DNA of 64,000 nt. It comes from Rhodospirillales bacterium BBD 1991-14. Lineage in GTDB: Bacteria; Pseudomonadota; Alphaproteobacteria; Kiloniellales; Kiloniellaceae. Every line of letters starts with the position of its first letter. The first letter of the stretch is position 1. The notes under the pieces are model-generated. The model was given only the letters and a program-made list of their open reading frames with translations, was not told the origin of the DNA and made no database searches. A program made the position numbers and the translations under genes. The stretch lies in contig LYSY01000002.1 in the NCBI GenBank assembly GCA_001657395.1, positions 62,001 to 126,000 of the forward strand, in the 5' to 3' direction. Positions 33,206-42,572 of the stretch are shown here, one piece after another.

Positions 33206-33985
33206 TTAGCTGCCGTAGACGTTGAAGTCGAAGTACTTGTCCTGGATGGACTTGTAAACGCCGTTGGCGCGGATCGCATCGATAGCCGCGTTCAGCATCT
33301 CCCGAAGCTCGTCCTCACCCTTGCGGATGGCGATCCCCGCGCCCTCACCGAAGTACTGCGGATCGGTGAAGTCGGGACCGACGAACTCGTAGTCCTTGCC
33401 GCTGTCGGTTTTCAGGAAGCCGTCTTCCAGGGCAATGGAGTCGGCGAGCAGCAGATCGACGCGCCCGGCGACCATGTCGAGATAGGCTTCGTCCTGGGTG
33501 CCGTAGCGCTTCACCTCGACCTCGTCGCCGTAAACCTCGGTGACGAAGTTGTCGTGGATCGTGGCGCGCTGCACACCGACCGACTTGCCCTTCAGGCCGT
33601 CCTGGGTGATCTCGATGCCCGAGCCCTTCTTGCGCACGAACTTGGCCGGGGTCTGATAGTACTTGTTGGTGAAGTCGACCTTTTCCTTGCGCTCCGGCGT
33701 GATGGACATCGACGCGATGATGGCATCGTACTTGCGCGCGTTCAGGGCCGGAATGATGCCGTCCCAGTCCTGCGTCACCAACTCGCACTCCACCTTCATC
33801 TGATCGCAGAGCGCGTTGGCGATATCGATGTCGAAGCCGACCAGCTTGCCGTCCGCCGTCACCTGGCTGAACGGCGGGTAAGCGCCTTCGACACCGATGC
33901 GGACCTTCGTCCAGTCCTTGGCTTCGGCGCCGACCGCACCGAATGCCACGGCGGTCGCAAAGACCGCAGCGATGAGTTTTTTCAC
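33206..33985 (-). CDS. periplasmic amino-acid-binding protein (HisJ/ArtJ-like)
   Basis: A 259-residue secreted solute-binding protein. The signal peptide is MKKLIAAVFATAVAFGAVGA with cleavage after AEA. The mature part reads VRIGVEGAYPPFSQVTADGK, GFDIDIANALCDQM, and later DAIIASMSITPERKEKVDFT, the family 3 solute-binding signature. The usual ligand is a basic or polar amino acid; the exact specificity is not predictable. It is encoded 56 bases downstream of the ATPase gene and directly before the hairpin. Confidence 0.93.
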   Translation of the reverse strand: MKKLIAAVFATAVAFGAVGAEAKDWTKVRIGVEGAYPPFSQVTADGKLVGFDIDIANALCDQMKVECELVTQDWDGIIPALNARKYDAIIASMSITPERKEKVDFTNKYYQTPAKFVRKKGSGIEITQDGLKGKSVGVQRATIHDNFVTEVYGDEVEVKRYGTQDEAYLDMVAGRVDLLLADSIALEDGFLKTDSGKDYEFVGPDFTDPQYFGEGAGIAIRKGEDELREMLNAAIDAIRANGVYKSIQDKYFDFNVYGS

Positions 33986-34041
33986 AACTTGCCTCCATTA
34001 TGCATTCTGGTTTTGACCTTCATGTTCGCGGCGGGAACCCG

Positions 34042-34848
<807 letters not shown>

Positions 34849-34995
34849 GCTGGTTCTAGCTCCCTGTCCCGACGCGCCTCTTGCGTGACGCTTTGGTGTC
34901 GACGGTAAGGCAGGCGGGTGGTCCCTGCCAAGCAAAACCTTTGCCTGCGCGGGGTCTCCGGGGCGCTCCGGACAGCGCCGCTTAGCGCGGAATGG

Positions 34996-36189
34996 TTAAG
35001 GCAGGGTGGCGCGCAGGGCCTCCAGCCGCTGCTGGAGCGCGGCCCGCCCGGGCGCATCCGCCGGCATCGCCGCGACCAGCGGTGCCGCACGTTCCAGAGC
35101 GCGGCCCGCCGCCTCGACGTCGCCGAGAACGGTGTAGGAGCGGGCCAGCTGCAGCCAGCCTTCCGGGTTGTCGGGCTGCTCTTCCAGCCGGGCGGCAAGG
35201 CCCTCGACCATGGAGCGAATAAACTGATCGCGTTCTTCCGGAGAGAGCGCCCGCATCGCCTCGATATCGGCGGCGCTGGGGCCTCGCGGCGCCTCATTGC
35301 CGGCCCCAGGGGCCGCCTCAGGAGACGTCTCCGGGGGCGCTTCCCCAAGGCTGGCGGCAGCATTGGCAATCTGGCGTTCCAGCAGCGGACGCCAGGGGGC
35401 GTCGGGTGGAGAATCGGCCTCCAGCCCGCGCCAGACCGCCAGCGCGTCGGCCAGACGGTCGTCCTGGGCCATCGCCATGCCGGCATAGTAGCGCGCCCGC
35501 GGGTTGGCGGGATCCATCTCGATGGCCTGGGCAAAAGCAAGGCGGGCATCGCGGCCGACCTGGCCGCCGGCCTCGGCCACCAGGACCTCGCCCAGGGAGG
35601 CATGCACTTCGGCGCCGCCGCGCCCGAGATCGATGATCCGGCGGTAGGCCTCCGCCGCCTGCCCGTAGCGGGCCATGCGCTCGTAGACCCGGGCCAGCAC
35701 GAGCCAGCCTTCGGCATCCTCGGGATTGCCGGCCAGCCGCGCCTCCAACTGCGCGACCAGCATCTCCGCCTCCTGGCTGCTGCCCCCCTGGCGCTCGGCG
35801 AAGGGCAGGCCCGGCAGGCCGGGGGTGCCGTAGCCGAGATAGAGGCCGACCCCGGCCAGCGGCATCAGCAGAACGATGAAGGCGGCCCCGAGGCGCCGGA
35901 AGAGAGGCGCCGAAGACGCCGGGCCGCCCTCGCCCTGCGCCTCCGCATCACTGCGCAGCAGGCGGCGTTCGACTTCGCGCTTGGCCGCGTCGGCCTCCTC
36001 CGCGGGCAGCAGGCCGCGGCGCTGGTCTTCCTGAAGTTCGCGCAGCTGATCGCGGTAGACCGTCTGGTCATAGGCAGAGCGCGCGTCGTAGTCCTCTGCG
36101 TCGGGATCCTGCGGGCGCCGCAGCAGCGGAAGGACGAGCACCGCGACGACCAGCGCGGTCAGCGCGGCGGCAAGGAGCCAGAAGATCAT
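34996..36189 (-). CDS. ccmI: cytochrome c biogenesis protein CcmI/CycH
   Basis: A 397-residue inner-membrane protein with a TPR-rich periplasmic part, which chaperones apocytochrome c to the CcmFH haem lyase. The N-terminal helix (MIFWLLAAALTALVVAVLVL) and a second helix (LGAAFIVLLMPLAGVGLYLG, about 100-120) frame a cytosolic RDQLRELQEDQRRGLLPAEE segment, the CcmI signature. TPRs follow (EDAEGWLVLARVYERMARYG, GWLQLARSYTVLGDVEAAGR). Its ATG overlaps the ccmH stop by four bases. It is the last gene of the ccm operon. Confidence 0.93.
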   Translation of the reverse strand: MIFWLLAAALTALVVAVLVLPLLRRPQDPDAEDYDARSAYDQTVYRDQLRELQEDQRRGLLPAEEADAAKREVERRLLRSDAEAQGEGGPASSAPLFRRLGAAFIVLLMPLAGVGLYLGYGTPGLPGLPFAERQGGSSQEAEMLVAQLEARLAGNPEDAEGWLVLARVYERMARYGQAAEAYRRIIDLGRGGAEVHASLGEVLVAEAGGQVGRDARLAFAQAIEMDPANPRARYYAGMAMAQDDRLADALAVWRGLEADSPPDAPWRPLLERQIANAAASLGEAPPETSPEAAPGAGNEAPRGPSAADIEAMRALSPEERDQFIRSMVEGLAARLEEQPDNPEGWLQLARSYTVLGDVEAAGRALERAAPLVAAMPADAPGRAALQQRLEALRATLP

Positions 36190-36770
36190 GAGCGCTCCGC
36201 CGTGTCCTTCTGAGCTTGGCCCGGCTGGGCTTGGCCCGGCTGAGCTTGGCCCGGCTGAGCTTGGCCCGGCTGAGCTTGGCCCGAAACCTCCACATCCGAT
36301 GCATCAGCCGAGTCCAGGAGCCGCGCCAGCCGCGCCTGCTCTTCGGCGCTGAGTGGCTGAACGGCTGATGCCGGGCGGCGCTGGCGGCGCAGGAAGAAAA
36401 AGACGCCGAGAATGCCCAAGACCGTGATCACAGCCGGGCCGAACCAGAGAACGTAGGTGCCGGGCTTCACCGGCGGGCGCAGCAGGACGAAGTCGCCGTA
36501 GCGCGCCACCAGGTAGTCGAGCACCTGCTGATCGCTGTCGCCGGCGACCAGGCGCTCGCGCACCAGAATGCGCATTTCCTTTGCGAGCTCGGCGTTCGAG
36601 GAGTCGATGGACTCGTTCTGACAGACGACACAGCGGATCTCATGGGAGAGGTCACGCGCGCGCTTTTCCAGCACCACATCGGCAAGCACCTCGTCCGGCT
36701 CGACGGCCGCAGCCGGCAGCCCGAGCGACGCTGCGACGACGAACGCAAGCGCGGCCATGAGACGTCTCAT
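36186..36770 (-). CDS. ccmH: cytochrome c-type biogenesis protein CcmH (CcmL)
   Basis: A 194-residue membrane-anchored thiol-reductase that reduces apocytochrome c. The signal/anchor is MRRLMAALAFVVAASLGLPA and the redox site IRCVVCQNESI. A second hydrophobic helix lies in the middle. The C-terminus is unusual, carrying a repeat of GQAQP from a 15-bp tandem array (36211-36283). The ATG overlaps the ccmG stop by four bases. Confidence 0.93.
   Translation of the reverse strand: MRRLMAALAFVVAASLGLPAAAVEPDEVLADVVLEKRARDLSHEIRCVVCQNESIDSSNAELAKEMRILVRERLVAGDSDQQVLDYLVARYGDFVLLRPPVKPGTYVLWFGPAVITVLGILGVFFFLRRQRRPASAVQPLSAEEQARLARLLDSADASDVEVSGQAQPGQAQPGQAQPGQAQPGQAQKDTAERS
36211..36283. repeat. 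15-bp tandem repeat within ccmH
   Basis: Unit TGAGCTTGGCCCGGC repeated at 36211, 36226 (one change, TGGGCTT), 36241, 36256 and 36271 (last copy partial, 13 bp). It encodes about five GQAQP repeats at the CcmH C-terminus. The length is a multiple of three, so copy number changes keep the frame. Confidence 0.9.
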
Positions 36771-37309
36771 TGTCTGAGGGCGCGCAGCATGGGTTCGACT
36801 TCGTCCTCGATCAACTGACCGAGGATCGGCCCGCGGTGGTGGTAGCGGATGCGCCCCTCGCCATCCAGGATGAAGGTCTCCGGCACCCCGGAAACACCCC
36901 ACTCCACCGCGCCGCGGCCGCTGTCGGCGCCGATGCGGCTGTAGGGGTTGCCCAACTCTTCCAGCCAGGCCACGGCGGCTTCCGGCTTGTCACGGTGGTT
37001 GATGCCGTAGAGCGGCACGCCGGTGCGCTCCGCCAGGTCGGTGAGATAGGGATGCTCGGCCCGGCAGGGCACGCACCAGGAGGCGAAGAAGTTCACCATC
37101 ACCACGTCGCCCTTGCCGAGATCGGCGCTGGCGAAGCCCGGCTGCTCGAGCCCCGGCACCGGCGGCAGGTCGAAACTGGGCGTCGGCTTGTCGACCATCG
37201 CCGAAGGCAGCGCCTGGGGATCGCGGTCGGGCGAGAGCCCCCAGAGGAAGTAGCCGGCCACCACAAAGAAGAGCAGCAGGGGCAGCAGAAGCAGAAGCCG
37301 TTGGACCAT
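36767..37309 (-). CDS. ccmG: thioredoxin-like protein CcmG/DsbE
   Basis: A 180-residue periplasmic thiol:disulfide protein tethered by an N-terminal helix (QRLLLLLPLLLFFVVAGYFL). The thioredoxin active site is FFASWCVPCRAEHP (about 93-106) and a later GVPETFILDG contains the cis-Pro. It keeps CcmH and apocytochrome c thiols reduced. The stop overlaps ccmH by four bases. Confidence 0.95.
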   Translation of the reverse strand: MVQRLLLLLPLLLFFVVAGYFLWGLSPDRDPQALPSAMVDKPTPSFDLPPVPGLEQPGFASADLGKGDVVMVNFFASWCVPCRAEHPYLTDLAERTGVPLYGINHRDKPEAAVAWLEELGNPYSRIGADSGRGAVEWGVSGVPETFILDGEGRIRYHHRGPILGQLIEDEVEPMLRALRQ

Positions 37310-37318
37310 CGCCGCCTC

Positions 37319-39313
37319 CTACTCGGCAGGCGCAGGATGGCCGCCGGCGGGGACCGCCTTGGCCTTGCGGCTGGGCGCGCCGATGCGCAGACGCCGGTCG
37401 CTCAGGGAGACGAAGCTGCCGAGGACCATGACGATGCAGCCGATCCAGATCCAGGGCACCAGCGGCTCGTGGAAGATGCGCACCGCCCAACCGCCGCGCC
37501 CGTCGGAATCGCCGATCACGGCATAGAGATCGACGATCCAGTTGGTATGGATCGCGGCCTCGGTGGTCGGCATGTTCTGCACGGGATAGAGACGCTTCTC
37601 CGGGGTCAGGACCGCCACCGGACTGCCGTCACGGGTAACGGTGATCTGGGCCCGGTCGGCCAGGTAGTTGGGTCCCTGGATCTGCTCGACGCCGTCGAAG
37701 CGGTAGTCGTAGCCGGCCACCTGCATGGACTCACCCGGGCGCAGATTGCGCACCTCTTCCAGGTTCCAGACCGAGGCGCCGATCATGCCGGCTGCGGCGA
37801 TGGCCATCCCGGCATGGGCCAGCGTCATGCCGTGGGCCGCCCGCGGCAGGTTGCGCGCCCGGCGCCAGCTGTCGCCCAGCGGCGCGCGGAACAGCTTGAT
37901 GCGCTCGCCCCACTCCACAAGGCTGGCGACGAAGAGCCAGGCCACCAGCCCCATGGCGGCCGCCGGCAGAACGGGCCAGCCTTCGCGCAGGTAGAGCGTG
38001 ATGGCGGCACCGGCCAGGGCGCCCAGAGCAGCCAGCTTGAGGCGCGCGAAGACACCCGCCAGGTCGGCGCGCTTCCAGGGCATCAGCGGACCCAGGGCCA
38101 TGACGAAGATCAGCGGCACCATCAGCGGCACGAAGGTGACGTTGTAGAAGGGCGGGCCGACGGAGACCTTGCTGCCGTCGACGGCTTCCAGGAACAGCGG
38201 ATAGAGCGTGCCAAGAAAGACCGTCGCGCAGGCCGCGGCCAGGAAGAGGTTGTTCAGCACCATGCCGCCCTCGCGGCTGATCGGTGCGAAGAGGCCGCCG
38301 GGCTTCAGCACCGGCGCACGCAGCGCAAAGAGCAACAGCGAGCCGCCGACGGTGATGAGCAGCAGGATCAGAATGAAGAAACCGCGCTCCGGATCGGTGG
38401 CGAAGGCATGGACCGAAGTCAGCAGGCCGGAGCGGACGATGAAGGTGCCCATCAAAGAGAGCGAGAAGGTGAGGATCGCCAGCAGCACCGTCCAGATCTT
38501 CAGGGCGTCGCGCTTCTCCACCACGATGGCGGAGTGCAGCAGCGCCGTGCCGAGCAGCCAGGGCATGAAGGAAACGTTCTCCACCGGGTCCCAGAACCAC
38601 CAGCCGCCCCAGCCCAGTTCGTAATAGGCCCACCAGGACCCCAGTGCGATGCCGGCGGTCAGGAAGGCCCAGGCCAGCAGCGTCCAGGGCCGCACCCAGC
38701 GCGCCCAGGCGGCGTCCAGCTTGCCCTCGATGAGCGCGGCGATGGCGAAGGAAAAGGCCATCGAGAAGCCGACGTAGCCGGCGTAGAGCAGCGGCGGATG
38801 GAAGGCGAGACCGGGGTCCTGCAACAGCGGATTGAGGTCGCGACCGTCTGCCGGCGCCGGGAAGACGCGCAGGAAAGGATTGGAGGTCAGCAGCGTGAAC
38901 AGCAGAAAGCCGATGCCGATCCAGGCCTGCACCCCCAGCACGCGGGCCTTGAGGCTGGGCGGCAGGTTGCCGCCGAAGAAGGCGACCATGGAGCCGAAGA
39001 GCGCCAGGATCAGGATCCACAGCACCATGGAGCCTTCATGGTTCCCCCACACGCCGGTGACCTTGTAGAGCATCGGCTTGGCGGAGTGGGAGTTCTCCGC
39101 CACGTTCACCACGGTGAAGTCGGAGACGACGTAGACATAGGTCAGCGCGGCGAAGGACAGCGCCACCAGCACCAGCTGCATCAGTGCCGCCGGGGCGGCC
39201 AGAGCCATCCAGGGCGCGTAGCCCCGCGCCGCGCCGACCATGGGCAGGCTGCCCTGCACCACCGCGGTCAGCAGCGCCAGGATCAGCGCGAAGTGTCCGA
39301 GTTCTGCGATCAC
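37319..39313 (-). CDS. ccmF: cytochrome c maturation haem lyase subunit CcmF
   Basis: A 664-residue polytopic membrane protein, the core of the haem ligation complex with CcmH and CcmI. The haem-handling motif WGGWWFWDPVENVSFMPWL (about 227-245) is present, as is WGNHEGSMVLWI near residue 80. The GTG at 39313 overlaps the ccmE stop by four bases (GTGA). Length and order match family norms. Confidence 0.95.
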   Translation of the reverse strand: MIAELGHFALILALLTAVVQGSLPMVGAARGYAPWMALAAPAALMQLVLVALSFAALTYVYVVSDFTVVNVAENSHSAKPMLYKVTGVWGNHEGSMVLWILILALFGSMVAFFGGNLPPSLKARVLGVQAWIGIGFLLFTLLTSNPFLRVFPAPADGRDLNPLLQDPGLAFHPPLLYAGYVGFSMAFSFAIAALIEGKLDAAWARWVRPWTLLAWAFLTAGIALGSWWAYYELGWGGWWFWDPVENVSFMPWLLGTALLHSAIVVEKRDALKIWTVLLAILTFSLSLMGTFIVRSGLLTSVHAFATDPERGFFILILLLITVGGSLLLFALRAPVLKPGGLFAPISREGGMVLNNLFLAAACATVFLGTLYPLFLEAVDGSKVSVGPPFYNVTFVPLMVPLIFVMALGPLMPWKRADLAGVFARLKLAALGALAGAAITLYLREGWPVLPAAAMGLVAWLFVASLVEWGERIKLFRAPLGDSWRRARNLPRAAHGMTLAHAGMAIAAAGMIGASVWNLEEVRNLRPGESMQVAGYDYRFDGVEQIQGPNYLADRAQITVTRDGSPVAVLTPEKRLYPVQNMPTTEAAIHTNWIVDLYAVIGDSDGRGGWAVRIFHEPLVPWIWIGCIVMVLGSFVSLSDRRLRIGAPSRKAKAVPAGGHPAPAE

Positions 39314-39762
39314 TGCGGAATCTCCTCGCCGTGGCGCCACTGCCCGGAGGCCTTCAACGCGTCCACCACCTCGCGCGGCATGTAGTTCTCATCGTGCTTG
39401 GCCAGCACTTCGCGGGCCGCAAAGGTGCCGTCGCTCTGCATGCTGCCGGTGGTCACGACGCCCTGCCCCTCGCGGAACAGGTCCGGCAGGATGCCGACGT
39501 AGGAGACCGGCACGGATTCGGCGAGATCGGTGATGCGGAAGGTCACCGAAAGACCGTCGTCGGAGCGCTCGACCGAGCCCTCCTCCACGAGACCGCCGAG
39601 GCGAATGCCGCGCTCCGGCGCCGGCGGTTCGGCGATCAGCTGGCTGGGGCTGCGGAAATGGTCGAGGTTCTCGTCCAGCGCGGCCAAGACCAGGGCCGTC
39701 GCGGCGCCGAAGACCACCAGCGCCGTGAAGACGATGGTGAGACGCCGGCGCTTGCGGGTCAT
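39310..39762 (-). CDS. ccmE: haem chaperone CcmE
   Basis: A 150-residue periplasmic haem chaperone anchored by one N-terminal helix (RRRLTIVFTALVVFGAATAL). The covalent haem-binding site is HDENY (in AKHDENYMPRE, about 122-132), with the essential His and nearby Tyr. The N-terminal basic residues fit the family. It follows ccmD on the minus strand and overlaps ccmF by four bases. Confidence 0.95.
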   Translation of the reverse strand: MTRKRRRLTIVFTALVVFGAATALVLAALDENLDHFRSPSQLIAEPPAPERGIRLGGLVEEGSVERSDDGLSVTFRITDLAESVPVSYVGILPDLFREGQGVVTTGSMQSDGTFAAREVLAKHDENYMPREVVDALKASGQWRHGEEIPQ

Positions 39763-39773
39763 ACGTCCAGGGC

Positions 39774-40064
39774 TCAAGGGGCCGCCTCCTCCGATCGCTC
39801 GTTCTCTCTGCTGCGCTTTACCGTGGGGGCTTCGCCGGGCGCAGCGGCGGCAAGACTGCCGCCGCGCGGCCGCCGCGTGGCCCCTTCGGCTTCCAGCACG
39901 GCCAGACGCCGCTGCCGGGCCCTGAGCTGGCGCAGGGTCGAGACCAGCAGCCCCAGCATGATCACCAGGGTCAGGCCCAGCGAGGGCCAAACGAAGGCCG
40001 CATAGCCGCCCATCTGAAAAAACGCCGCGATCTCTTTCTTCCTCTCCGTCGGGCGCGCCGGCAC
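39774..40064 (-). CDS. ccmD: haem exporter protein CcmD
   Basis: A small membrane protein required to release holo-CcmE from the CcmABC complex. A single helix (SLGLTLVIMLGLLVSTL) follows MGGYAAFVWP, the CcmD signature. A basic segment (RQLRARQRRL) then leads into an unusually long Ala/Gly/Pro-rich tail. The GTG at 40064 gives 96 residues and includes AAFFQMGGY, which matches relatives; the ATG at 40013 would give 79. It is larger than typical CcmD (50-60 residues). Confidence 0.87.
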   Translation of the reverse strand: MPARPTERKKEIAAFFQMGGYAAFVWPSLGLTLVIMLGLLVSTLRQLRARQRRLAVLEAEGATRRPRGGSLAAAAPGEAPTVKRSRENERSEEAAP

Positions 40065-40236
40065 AGCGCCCGGCCGCTCCTCTGTTTCGTTCTTCGCGCC
40101 GGGCCCGATGCAGGATTGGCCCGGTTGCTGGCAAATCTATGGTCTCCGCCCGTTTGCGTCAGTTACATTTGCGTGAGTGCGACCGAAGGGCGCAGAAGCC
40201 CGCACGCAGCATACCATTGCCCGTCCCTTCCCCGAC

Positions 40237-40959
40237 CTAGCTCGCCTTCAGGCGCGCCAGGTCCAGCGCCCGCAGCCGTGCGGCGATCAGCTCGCTTTTG
40301 ATCCGCAATAGGACAACGGTCACATAATAGAGCTTGAAGCCCAGAGCGGTGATCAAGAGCGGCCACAGCATCGAGGGGTGGATGGTCGGCCCGTCGAGGC
40401 GCAGCACCGAGGCCGGCTGATGCAGGGTCGCCCACCAGTCCACCGAAAACTTGATGATCGGGATATTGATGACACCCACCAGAGCCAGGATCGCTGCGGC
40501 GCGGTAGCCGCGCTGCTGGTCGTCGAAGGCGTGCATCAGGGCCATATGGCCGAGGTAGAGGAAAAACAGGATCAGCATCGAGGTCAGCCGGCCGTCCCAT
40601 TCCCACCAGGTGCCCCACATCGGCCGACCCCAGAGCGAGCCGGTGACCAGGGTGAGGAAGGCGAAGCCGGCGCCGATGGGCGAGGAGGCCTTGGCCGCCA
40701 GATCCGCCAGGGGATGGCGCCAGATCAGGGCCACGGCGCTGGCCACGGCGATGGCGACATAGATGAACATGGCCATCCAGGCCGAGGGCACGTGGACGTA
40801 CATGATCCGCACGCTCTCACCCTGCTGGTAGTCCGGCGGGGCCACGAAAAGCGCCAGGTAGAAGCCGACGCCGAGCGCCACCGCCGTCGCGACCGCCACA
40901 AAGGGCAGCACGCGGTCGGAGATGCGCGTGAAGCGGGCCGGATTGGCGAAACGATGCAT
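40237..40959 (-). CDS. ccmC: haem exporter protein CcmC
   Basis: A 240-residue polytopic protein that passes haem to CcmE. The haem-binding tryptophan-rich motif GTWWEWDGRLTS (about 125-136) and VHVPSAWMAMFIYV are clear. Six membrane helices. A gap of about 170 bases separates it from ccmD, and 44 bases from ccmB. Confidence 0.95.
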   Translation of the reverse strand: MHRFANPARFTRISDRVLPFVAVATAVALGVGFYLALFVAPPDYQQGESVRIMYVHVPSAWMAMFIYVAIAVASAVALIWRHPLADLAAKASSPIGAGFAFLTLVTGSLWGRPMWGTWWEWDGRLTSMLILFFLYLGHMALMHAFDDQQRGYRAAAILALVGVINIPIIKFSVDWWATLHQPASVLRLDGPTIHPSMLWPLLITALGFKLYYVTVVLLRIKSELIAARLRALDLARLKAS

Positions 40960-41003
40960 GTCCCTGTCCTAGGCTTTCCCAATAGTTAGTGCGTTGACTG
41001 AGA

Positions 41004-41669
41004 TCATTCCAGCGCCTGTCGGAGCGCGGCAGCGGCGGCCAGCGGCGCCACCAGCAGCATGACGAGCAACAGCGCCCCCAGCAAGAGCAGGTCGGGGCGT
41101 GCCGAAAGGCCGCTTAGGGCGGATTCCGTGGCCCCGACCCCGAAAATCAGGGGCGGGATGTAAAGCGGCAGCACCAGCAGCGGGATCAGCACGCCGCCAC
41201 GCCGCGCGCCCAGGGTCAGCGCCGCCCCCACGGCGCCGATCAGGCTCAGCACCGGGGTGCCCAGCAGCATGGCCAGCAGCAGGGTGAGGAGCCCGGCGGG
41301 TTCCATGTGGAACAGCAGGGCCAGGAGCGGCGCCGCCGCGATCAGCGGCAGGCCGGTGGTCAGCCAGTGCGCCGCCACCTTGCCGAGGACCGCCAGTTCC
41401 AGCGGCAGCGGCGAAAGTAGCAGCTGCTCCAGGCTGCCGTCCTCGAAATCGGCCAGAAACAGCCGTTCCAGCGAGAGCAGCACCGCCAGCAGGGCGACCA
41501 CCCAGATGACCCCGGGGGCGATCAGCCGCAGGGTCGCCGCCTCCGGCCCGACGCCAAAGGGAAAAAGCGTCGCCGTCAGTACGAAGAACAGCACCGCGAG
41601 CCAGGCATCGGCGCTCTGGCGCAGGGCGAGGCGCAGATCGCGCCCGATGACGATAAACAGGCCCCTCAC
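41004..41669 (-). CDS. ccmB: haem exporter protein CcmB
   Basis: A 221-residue membrane permease of the CcmABC complex. It begins IVIGRDLRLALRQSADAWLA, then has FVLTATLFPFGVGPEAATLR, SLERLFLADFEDGSLEQLLL and a C-terminal LPLYIPPLIFGVGA. These match CcmB closely. Its ATG overlaps the ccmA stop by four bases. Confidence 0.95.
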   Translation of the reverse strand: MRGLFIVIGRDLRLALRQSADAWLAVLFFVLTATLFPFGVGPEAATLRLIAPGVIWVVALLAVLLSLERLFLADFEDGSLEQLLLSPLPLELAVLGKVAAHWLTTGLPLIAAAPLLALLFHMEPAGLLTLLLAMLLGTPVLSLIGAVGAALTLGARRGGVLIPLLVLPLYIPPLIFGVGATESALSGLSARPDLLLLGALLLVMLLVAPLAAAAALRQALE

Positions 41670-42397
41670 CAGATCATCTCCGGCAGGGGCGGCGGCGCCA
41701 GCGCATCGAGCGACAGCGGCACCGCATCCGGCAGGTCCAGCGCGGTGTGGGTGGCAACGATCACCGACCCGCCGCGCGACCGGTGGGCGGCGATGGCGGC
41801 CGCCAGCCGGCCGGCCGAGGCATGATCGAGGCCCACCGAGGGCTCATCCAGCAGCCAGAGGGCCGCGGGCCGCGCCAGTAGGCGCGCCAGGGCCAGGCGG
41901 CGGCGCTGGCCGGCGGACAGCAGCCGCCCGGCCACATCGGCCAGATCGCCGAGGGCGAAGTGATCGAGCGCCGCTTCCAGGCGCCCAGGTTCATCCAGGG
42001 CGGAGTCATCCGGGGCGGCCTCACCGGCGCCGGCAGTCTCCGCCGCGGGCCCTTCACTGCTTGCTCCTGCGCCCTCTGCCCCCTCCCGCAGGCTGGCCCA
42101 GAACCGCAGGTTTTCGCGCACACTCAGCACCGGTTTCACCGCATCCAGATGCCCGAGGTAGTGCAGCCTGGCAGCATGCGCGCCCGGGTCTTCGCCGACC
42201 GGCTGGCCGTCCCAGAGGATCGCGCCGCCGGCCGGGCGCAGCAGCCCCGCCAGCATGCGCAGCAGGCTCGACTTGCCGCTGCCGTTGGCCCCGGTCAGCA
42301 GCAAGGCACCACCGGCAGGCAGCTCGAAAGACAGCCCGGCAAAGACGTCGCGGCCCCCGCGGCGGCAATCGAGGTTTCGACCTTCAAACAGCGTCAT
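41666..42397 (-). CDS. ccmA: haem exporter ATP-binding protein CcmA
   Basis: About 243 residues, the ATPase of the CcmABC complex that powers release of haem-loaded CcmE. Walker A is TGANGSGKSSLLRMLAGLLR, the Q-loop lies near YLGHLDAVKPVLSV, LSAGQRRRLALARLLA is the signature and LWLLDEPSVGLD is Walker B. An Ala/Glu-rich insertion of ~30 residues sits before the signature. The start at 42397 (MTLFEGRNL) is preferred. It heads the ccm operon. Confidence 0.94.
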   Translation of the reverse strand: MTLFEGRNLDCRRGGRDVFAGLSFELPAGGALLLTGANGSGKSSLLRMLAGLLRPAGGAILWDGQPVGEDPGAHAARLHYLGHLDAVKPVLSVRENLRFWASLREGAEGAGASSEGPAAETAGAGEAAPDDSALDEPGRLEAALDHFALGDLADVAGRLLSAGQRRRLALARLLARPAALWLLDEPSVGLDHASAGRLAAAIAAHRSRGGSVIVATHTALDLPDAVPLSLDALAPPPLPEMIW

Positions 42398-42572
42398 GTC
42401 TCGGAAGTCACATCCCGGAAGAGAGCAGCACGGCCGCAAGCGGCGCAACGCTGCGGCGGCTGGTATAGCAGATTGTCCGCGCGCGCCAACAGAGGGGCCA
42501 CCCCAAAGGGGCGCTTAACCGCGGGAATCCTAAGCAATATCAATAGACGAAACGGATTATTAAGGATAGCTG

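Noticed and set aside
36770-39385. Long + strand frame antisense to ccmF and ccmG
   Set aside because: Low-complexity, Arg/Gln/His-rich translation with no domain; ccmG and ccmF account for the region.
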